Shown: positions 56,700 through 64,000 of the stretch, piece after piece
How the letters are laid out: each line of letters opens with the position of its first letter
Position numbering within the stretch: position 1 is the stretch's first letter
Source of the DNA: Akebia trifoliata
Lineage: Eukaryota; Streptophyta; Magnoliopsida; Ranunculales; Lardizabalaceae
Assembly: GCA_017979445.1 (NCBI GenBank)
Contig: CM030707.1
Location: forward strand, 24,434,586 to 24,498,585
Direction: 5' to 3'
DNA length: 64,000 nt
Program-made: the position numbers and the translations under genes
Notes under the pieces: generated by a model
Told to the model about the DNA's origin: nothing
Database searches by the model: none
Seen by the model: the letters and a program-made list of their open reading frames with translations, nothing else

Positions 56700-58080
56700 T
56701 TGGAGCAAACAGGGGATTAACCTCGCATTTGAATTTTTTTAAAGTAAAATGTTGGATTTTATGAAGGTCCGGTAAACATTTTTACTTTCTTTGAATCTGA
56801 GGAGTTTTCAAAATTGCTATCAAGAGGGTAACCTTTAATTCAAAGTTCACCTTATCCTTTGAGGTTAATTGACTAGGCTTCAGAACCAAAATGCCCCTAG
56901 TTTGACAGGGAATATTACACTGGGGATAATTGAACATAATTTGAAAACAAATGCCCCCAGTGTAAGGAGGGAAACTATACTCTCTAGAAAAAGGAAGTGC
57001 CCTTGTTATGAAAGTTTGAAATCCTTGATTACCGCAAGCGCAATAAAGGTTTAACTTTTAATTTTGACTTTTTATATTGAAGATTTTGAGTCAGGCTAAA
57101 AGAAATTGGAACAAAATATTTCTTTCTGAAATTTATCATAGAATTTGTTATTTCTCTCCTTCGGTTTACTTAGGGGCATGAAACTCTTCAGATCAATCAT
57201 AGACAAGATACTTGTATTCCTGAGTCTATATTTGGTTCAAACTGGATATTGAAACTTGATCATTCGGACTTCTGATATTTCGGCACGGGCTACCTTTTCA
57301 GCTTCTCAACTCAACTGAGATTTTCTTTTATTTTTTGATAGCTCTAAGTTTTGCCTAGATTGCCTATTCAGGTTTTCAATCTAGCGAGCATGCTCTAGCT
57401 TTTGCCTAGATCGCCTTTTTAGGTTTTCGATTTAGCGAACTTACAATTTTTTCTTTTTTCCTTGCTTTGATTGTTGCCAAGGTCATCCTTTCAGATTTTT
57501 AACCTCGCGAGCTTACCTTAATTTTTACCTAAATTGCCCTTTTGGGTTTTCAATCTAGCAGATTTTTTTTCTTCTTCTTCCCTTCTGAACTTCTAGAGTT
57601 GTTGTCTGGTCATGCTTTGCTATCTTCCTTGACTTCTCGCACGGTACTTAGGAGGACTTTCATGGGTAAGCTTAGGACTGGGTATAAAAAGAAAGGGATT
57701 TTGAGGCTCAAAAATCCAAATGCCCCTTGTGTGACATTTCCTTTTAAATTATTTTCTTTTTCCTTGAATTTTCTTCCCCACTTTGACAATTTTTTCTTTT
57801 GAATTTTTTTCTTTTTAGATTTTTTCTTTGTCGGGGAATCTATATTTTTTTATTTTGATGCGGTCGAGCCTGAAGTAACTTCTCAGGTTGCCTACGTACC
57901 CCAGAATTTTGGGATCAGACCAAAACGTAGTTCGAATTTTCCCTCCCCTAGGTTAGGTGATCGGGTTGAGAAAGAAAAAGACATCATTTTTTTTTAAAAG
58001 ACTGCAAAGGGCTGAGAAAGGAGATAATGAACTGGGTAGCAGGAAAATTGATTCAGCCAAAGATGGCCTCCTTAAATGTA
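56700..58080 (-). other. Inner Tat 3' untranslated region
   Basis: Non-coding DNA between integrase remnant and tandem array. It holds repeated short blocks (GCCTA(G/A)ATTGCC-TTTC-GGTTTTC-ATCTAGCGA(G/A)C near 57350, 57410 and 57490). It also holds the CAGGTTGCCTACGTACCCCA block at about 57881, conserved in the outer element (complement at about 53205) and in the old element at 30136. The open frames 56869-57054 and 57542-57802 are fortuitous. Confidence 0.7.
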
Positions 58081-58900
58081 GTACCGTTTGATCCGGTCAA
58101 GGTTGGTTGACTCTGGTAATTCGATTCCATCATGATCTTGAAGTCTAACAGTTTTTCCAGATAATATTTCTTTAATGATTGAATCTCTCCAATTGAGTTC
58201 AAACTTTCTATGATCGAGAAAGAGTACTCAAAATTTTTTGGGTAGTCTGATGCTTAGATCCTTGACTTATAAGTGATGAACTTTTGACTTTCTTGTCAAA
58301 CATGCGAATAACTCCTTCCATTGACAGACCCAATCTGTTTATAACAATTAACTTCCATCAAGACCTTGAGATACAAGATTTTCCCTTTTAACCAGTAAGA
58401 TTGCTTCCATATCATACTAGAGTGACTCTAGTAGAAGACTGTATTGAAGTGTAATATGTTCATAATGCGAATAGTAACTTCTCTGGCCAGTCTCGGTGTG
58501 ATGTGTGATTAACACATTTTCACGATGATTGTCTTGAGATTTTTACTGGTTGCTTCAACTATTCCATCGATTTTAAAATTCCAGCACTGATACATTTTAT
58601 AATCCCTCCTCTGGCTATGTCAGTCTATTCTGGTTGGTGTTCTCACAGGATGGGTATATATTTCACGTTGAACAACACTCCAAATTTAACCGACATATCC
58701 TCATAGGACCATGTAAGCAAGTCTTTTAAAATTTCTGAGAAAATTCATTATCCCCTTGTGTTCCTCTAGAGATAAAATGATTTCTATTTAAATCTCTTTA
58801 GGAATTTATTTCTGTTCCGAGGTCAATGACCTTTGCTTTCTTGAGCCCGACTCTTATCTTCTTGCTCAGGAGAAAAATCTATCCTTGAAGTCAGATTAGC
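58080..58900 (-). pseudogene. Inner Tat: pre-RT linker joined to integrase C-terminus
   Basis: On the minus strand VIDLGTE (about 58840) and KDLLTWSYEDMSV (about 58720-58690) give the Tat/Ogre signature that precedes RT. Only about 150 bp further, IVEATSKNLKTIIVKM (about 58560-58510) already belongs to the late integrase. The rest, down to about 58080, resembles the outer copy's integrase C-terminus. The missing part is larger than in the outer copy, as it also removes the integrase core. Frame shifts and stops are present. Confidence 0.8.
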
Positions 58901-60590
58901 AGTTAATTCGTTAATGCACTCGAGGTATTCAAAAATTTCCTTTATCCCATTAAATTCAGAAGGGGCGATAGACAACTCTATAGACTCGACGAACTAACTT
59001 GACTCAATAGGAAAGAGTAGACTCAATCTAAGGAAGACATGACCTTGTTGGAAAAAAAGACTCGAGCTAACCCAAATGACTCATGAAAACTCAAGACAAG
59101 TACCCACACGAGTTTGATTAGGACTGAGGACTGAGATATTACTTACAACCGGTAGGATTGAAGCACTATGATCTTCAAAGAACAACTGAATGATGTTGAG
59201 AAATTTTGAGGTCATTTCTGACTGTTGACTTGATATTGACGTTTACTCTAACTGACTGGATTTACTACCCTAGCTAGACGATGGACGATTGAGCTTAGAT
59301 ATAATGATAACCCTTAAATCTCTTTGAAGGTAAATTTAACCAATTTCAGTGTCACCCCCTTGATAACATTTTAAATGAACCTTGAGATTTTATTGAATTT
59401 TGTGCACCAATCCATTAAACAATTCATCCATTCAATGATTATTCAGAAGGAAAATAATTTTATTGCACTCTTGAAAATAATGGTTTTATTGAATAACAAT
59501 TTTTACAATTCTGATTATTTTTTTACAATCATTTTCTTTTTAGAAAAACATATTTTGATAATTTTACAAGGTTCATGCAAAAAATAGATTTTTGGTAAAA
59601 AAACATATTTCAAAAATTTTCCATGCAAAAATATATCTTTTGTAAATCATTTTTCCTTCATTTTCTTTTCTTTTGGAAAACATTTTCTTCTAGAAAACAT
59701 TTTTTTTCTGAAAAATAGTTTTTTATTTGGAAAGTATTTTCTCTTGGAAAATCTTGTTCTTATGGAAAACATTTTTTGGAAAACGTTTTTTCTTAGAAAA
59801 TATTTTTTCTAGAGAATAACACTTTTTCTGGAAAACACTTCTTTTGAAAAATATTTTTTTCTAGAAAATACTTTGCCTTTGTAAACTATTTTTCTTCTTT
59901 GAAAATTTGATTTCTTTTTCGATTTAAATGGCCCGGTCCATCAAGATTGTTGGATCGAGTTGGGCTAGGTCATTTGCAAGAGATGGATTTTTTATTGGGT
60001 CGGGGCACCTATTTTAATTTTCAAAAACAACACTTCGCATCTCCGAAGAGACCGGGCCACACACTAGTGCCACGTTGGCTATATAGGATGTGTAAGTGTG
60101 CAAAACAGTAATCGTGCATGTGGTGTGTGCAAAACAGGGTGGGGTGTGCTCGGGGCTTTTACAAATAAGTGGACCCATAAGCCAGATCAAACCATTAAAA
60201 TATGGATATTAGAAAATGTGATCATACAACATAAATATCCAAAGCATTAAAATCAAGATTAAAGTATGCAAATCAAAATATATATGAATCAAACTCATGG
60301 CAAATCAATTAATGATCATGGCATTTTTATAATTTTTAAGGTCCAATCAATGATCACTTTTGGGTGATCCAAAATAAATCGAGATTGCAATAGATGTTAC
60401 ATTGATGATAAAATGATAATTGTTGAGATGAGGAGCGATTGAGCCCTTTTTTTTTTAATTATAAAAGCAAACTAGAAACACAATCCAAATGAAAATCAAA
60501 GAGAAAGATCCTAGTGCCAAATGAGCTTGCTCTCAGGAACATTAACTGTGTTAACACTAGATAAATTTAGATTTTTTGTGAATTAGAAAA
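58901..60590 (-). other. Inner Tat gag/leader region, no intact frame
   Basis: Aligns in reverse with the outer element from about 50165 to 52050. It carries a run of (A/T)GGAAAA(C/T)(A/T)TTTT-type simple repeats at about 59640-59890. No gag motif could be confirmed. The open frame 59375-59587 is fortuitous. Confidence 0.6.
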
Positions 60591-61350
60591 ATACAATCTG
60601 AACTTGCATCGATGATATCTAAAACTCCCGATAACGAAATCGAGTGAATTCAGACTCTAAATTCATCTACTCGATGGGATCTACATTTTATTAATAGGTG
60701 CCCAGACATAATTCTGAATAGAATATTCTGTGAAAACGTTTTAACATTACTGTCCCAATCTACATTCAGCAGAAATTCCAGATTTACATATTAAACTTGC
60801 ATCGATGATATCCAAGGCTCCTGATAATGAAATCAAGTGAATTCAGATTCTAAATTAATCTACTCGATGAGATCTACATTTTATTAAAGGTTCTCAAACT
60901 TAATTCTTACTAGAATATTCTGTAAAAACGTTTTAACATTACTGTCCCAATATTCATTCAGCAACAATTACAGATTTACAGATTGAACTTGCATCAATGA
61001 TATCTAAGGCTCCCGATAACGAAATTGAGTGAATTCAGATTCTAAATTCATCTACTCGATATGATCTATGTTTTATTAATAGGTAACCAGACCTAGTTCT
61101 GACTAGAATATTCTGTAAAAACGTTTTAACATTGATGTCCCAACTTTCATTCAACAACAATTCCAGATTCACATATTGAACTTGCATCGATGATATCCAA
61201 GGCTCCCGATAACGAACTTGAGTGAATTCAGATTCTAAATTAATCTATTCGATGAGATCTATATTTTATTAAAGGTTTCCAGACTTAATTCTTATTAGAA
61301 TATTCTGTAAAAATATTTTAACATTGCTATCCCAACCTTCATCATTCCAT
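60590..61350. repeat. 193-bp tandem array in inner Tat leader, 4 copies
   Basis: Units start at AACTTGCATC(G/A)ATGATATC near 60601, 60793, 60986 and 61179 (period 192-193 bp). Each includes GATAA(C/T)GAA, GTGAATTCAGA(T/C)TCTAAATT, and AATATTCTGT(A/G)AAAACGTTTTAACATT. It sits about 240-1000 bp from the 5' LTR. Confidence 0.92.
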
Positions 61351-61569
61351 CCTTTTCATATGTCAATTAGAATCTCTCATTATTTAGGGGTCATCAAAAA
61401 GTGACCCTTAATTGGACAAAAATACAATACCCAAAATCATCCAAATCAAGTCACAAAAATAAATAAATAAATAAAATAAATCGAGCTAAATAAAAATATA
61501 AAATAAAAAACTAGGTCATCTTGGCAATGCTCCCATACTTGGGGTTTTTCAAGTCTGATCCTCAATGGT

Positions 61570-61587
61570 CCCCAGTGGAGTCACCAC
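61570..61587 (-). other. Primer-binding site of inner Tat element
   Basis: The complement, GTGGTGACTCCACTGGGG, starts directly after the LTR end. It corresponds to the TGGCGACTC-type site of the outer element with one C-to-T change. Confidence 0.8.
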
Positions 61588-63306
61588 TGAAAGCGCCCTC
61601 GATCCGCGGAGTGCACGGATCAGCTTTTGACCCTTGAGGTTTTGGAGTCGCCACCTAGTTATTACGGTCTAAGAACCGATCAATGACTATAAATAGATAA
61701 AGAATTAATCTAGAACAGAAAAAATTGAATTCAGGGATCATGTTACGGGGTTGGAAGGTGTTAGGCACCAATCCCGCCCAGCCGAAACCGGTCTCTACTA
61801 ACTTCTCAAATAAATTACATTGCTAAAAAATATAGATAATAATAAATAAATAAATAAAATTAAGAAATTATACCTTTCCGATAGCAAATACTTTGTTCCC
61901 TCAGATCCGACAAAAATTGGTCCTTGTACTATACTCCTTGCTTCGTTCTGTCTCCTGATTTGATTCCTGATCTCCGAGGTAAGGTATCTCTACTTTCTTG
62001 GATCTGAATTCTTCAAGTTTGTTGTAGATTTTGGGATGTTTTGGAGGGCTTTTAGGTGTTCTTTAGGCTAAAATCGAAGGAGGGATGTTAGGTAAGGAGT
62101 TGGGGCTCCAAAACTAGAATTTATGGGAGGCTAGGGGGCTTTTGGACCTACTTCTCTTAGGGTTTATGATTTGATAAGAAAATAGGGTGTGAGCACATCT
62201 ATTTATAGATTTTTTTAGGGGTTGATTTTGATAGATTTAGTATTTAATTAGAGTTCTTTTAATTAGAGTTGTGTTTTAGTTAAAATTATTTTAAGTAGAG
62301 TTGTGTTTTAATTAAAATTGTTTTAGGTGGAATCGTGTTTTAATTATAACTCTATTAGATAGAGTTATTATTTAATTAGAACTCTATTATGATTTTGACT
62401 TTTGGTTTTATTTGTTTGACTTTTAATATTTTGACTCTAGTCATAATTAATTGACTTTTAATATCTTGACTTCAGTCTTGCTTAATTGACTTTAATTTTG
62501 ACTTCAGTCTTTCTTGATTGGCTTTAAATTTTTAGAGAACCCCCCTCTATTATATCTTTAATTCTTTGGACCCCAAATGGAGGGGTCCTTAAAGAAATAT
62601 CTCACGAACCCTCAACAATTTTACTTGAAACCCAATTGATCAATTTTTTTAATTCAAAATTTTAAATTAATTTCATCAATGTTTTACTTTAATTATTTAA
62701 TGTTTTATTTATTAATTTCAAAATTTTTAATTATGAAAATTGTGAAATTACCGTTTTTCCCCCGGAGAGGACTTTTCACATTTTAAGTCGGTTTTTTATG
62801 TTCTAGGATGTTTTAGAATCGATTTTTCGTAAGGAATTCAATGGAAATATTGATTTGTGTCATTTATGAAATTTTTTGTGTGAAATGGTCATGAACTTTA
62901 TGATGGGTATTTTCGTAATTTTGTTAAATTTTATGAAAATTGGCGAAATGATTTATTTGGTTTTGATTTATTATTTTATGTGTTTTAATGAGTTTTCCTA
63001 ATCGTAACGTACGCTCTAGGGTTGTTTTGATGTTAGGGGTATTTTGATAATTTGGTAATTTTTAGTGATTTTTATCGTGAAACTTCTTTTTGGTCTACAA
63101 GATGATGATTTCTATGTTCCTGGAGTCATATTTTCCTAGCGTAGTGTGGTTTCTACAATTTTATTAGTTCGAGATACCTCATTCGGATTTCTGAAACACA
63201 TCTGGTAACAAAATAAAGCAATGGAATACACATCCATCATTGGAAATCATTGCGATCGGGTTGACGAGTTGATTAATCAGGCGAGTGCAAAAATGGGGTG
63301 TCTACA
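61588..63306 (-). repeat. 5' LTR of inner Tat element
   Basis: 1719 bp, starts TGAAAGCGCCCTCGATCC and ends GGGGTGTCTACA on the plus strand. Colinear with 53336-55107 over its whole length, with scattered substitutions and small indels. Confidence 0.95.
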
Positions 63307-64000
63307 ACAAACTAAAAGAAATGCCACACAAGGTGCATTTAGGTTTTTGAACCTTAAAATTCCTTTTTTTTATCTCCAATCCTAAACTTACCTATGAAAG
63401 TCCTCCTAAGTACTGTGCGAAAAAGTCAAGGAATGTAGTAAAGCATGATCAGACAGTAATTCTAGAAGTTCAAAAGAAAAAAAAAAGCCTGCTAGGTTAA
63501 AAATCTGAAAAAGACGACTTAGGAAAAAATTAAGGCAAGCTTGCAAGGTTGAAAATCCAAAAGGACGACCTTGACAACAATCAAAGCAAAGAAAAAAGAA
63601 AAATTGTAAGTTCGTCAGATCGAAAATCTGAAAAGGCGATCTAGGCAAAAGATAGAACACGCTCGCTAGATTGAAAACCTGAAAGGGCAATCTAGGCAAA
63701 AGTTAGTGCAACAAAAAAAATCTCCATTGAGTTGAAAAGCTAAAAATAGTCCCAGCTGAAACATCAATAGTCCGAATGACCAAGTTTCAATACCCAGTTT
63801 ACACCAGGCAAAAACTCAGAAGTCACGAGCATCGTCTACGATTGATCTAAACATTTTTTACTTCCTTAAGTGAACCAAGAGGAAAAATATTGGATTCTAC
63901 AATGAATCTCAAAAGGAAATATTTTGGTCTATTGAGCCTACTAAACATCTTCAATATAAAAAGTTAAATCTTTATTGCGCTTGTAGTAATCAAATATTTC
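63307..64000 (+). mobile_element. Outer Tat element, 3' region continued
   Basis: Reverse-complement counterpart of the inner element at 57060-57740. For example, CCTATGAAAGTCCTCCTAAG matches the complement of CTTAGGAGGACTTTCATGGG. The orientation is opposite to the inner element, as expected for the plus-strand host. The open frame 63699-63406 is antisense and built from short repeats of this region. Confidence 0.88.

Larger units (their letters stand above)
53331..63311 (-). mobile_element. Inner Tat-type element, LTR to LTR, minus strand
   Basis: A 9971-bp element (53336-63306) bounded by 1772-bp and 1719-bp LTRs in the same (minus) orientation, flanked by GCAAA and ACAAA (one mismatch, TSD). 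Reading leftward from 61587: primer-binding site, 193-bp array, leader, linker and short integrase remnant (58900-58080), 3' region, 52-bp array, polypurine tract (complement of GATGCCCCTCTTTGG at 55108), 3' LTR. By eye the LTRs differ by only a few percent, so it is the youngest insertion in the stack. It has no RT. Confidence 0.93.
47188..64000 (+). mobile_element. Outer Tat-type Ty3 element, interrupted, 3' end outside window
   Basis: 5' LTR (47188-48738), primer-binding site (48740), leader with tandem repeats, a gag/linker remnant and a truncated integrase (to about 53000) on the plus strand. Then 53336-63306 is an inserted inner element on the minus strand, after which the outer element resumes at 63307. 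The 63307-64000 stretch is the reverse-complement counterpart of the inner element's 3' region (57060-57740), which proves the continuation. RT and RNase H are missing. The 3' LTR lies beyond the window. Confidence 0.85.

Noticed and set aside
63406..63699. 97-residue minus frame with repeated PFQ-F-L segments
   Set aside because: Derives from short repeats in the Tat 3' region. The inner element's counterpart (57350-57600) is not open.

Overview
This window is plant nuclear DNA, almost certainly from an angiosperm with a TE-rich genome. It is AT-rich intergenic sequence filled with plant-specific transposon lineages: an L1-type LINE with a DUF4283/zinc-knuckle ORF1, Copia elements, Ty3 elements of the Tat, Athila and chromovirus types, hAT, Mutator-like and Tourist-like MITEs, and Helitron-like ends. 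There is also the broken start of a coiled-coil NBS-LRR resistance gene and a DUF1985-like fragment. I see no intact host gene, rRNA, CRISPR array or bacterial feature. Almost all long open reading frames are remnants of transposon proteins or lie antisense to them.

Layout. 1-5658: decayed LINE on the minus strand, running off the left edge, capped by a 988-bp hAT element (5667-6654) whose right end was later tandemly duplicated (to 7219). 7220-9421: foldback and Mutator-type MITEs in AT-rich DNA. 9422-about 20.5 kb: a Copia element on the minus strand, with a 2.3-kb solo LTR in its 3' LTR and a 1.7-kb Tat solo LTR (TSD TATAG) in its 3' untranslated region. 20.6-26 kb: a MITE-rich stretch with a head-to-tail, three-unit Helitron-like array (21427-24345) and a hAT element with a perfect 8-bp TSD. 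26-29.6 kb: little recognisable. 29628-33960: an old Tat-like element with a 2.7-kb LTR and decayed tandem repeats. 35.9-37.3 kb: DUF1985-like fragment. 37440-38094: CNL resistance pseudogene.

From 38095 to the right edge the sequence is best read as one nested stack. A chromovirus (minus) interrupts the CNL gene inside the NBS domain. A hAT element with a perfect 8-bp TSD sits in its integrase. An Athila-like element (plus) starts at 40907 and appears to interrupt the chromovirus, and its own LTR carries a Tat LTR. An outer Tat element (plus, from 47188) interrupts the Athila interior. A complete inner Tat element (minus, 53336-63306) interrupts the outer Tat, which resumes at 63307 and leaves the window.

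The two nested Tat elements are sisters. Both retain the linker that normally precedes reverse transcriptase, but no RT or RNase H can be found, so they look like copies of a non-autonomous family. Each carries its own long tandem arrays. The most conspicuous is a roughly 23-copy, 52-bp array with alternating monomer types at 55477-56690.
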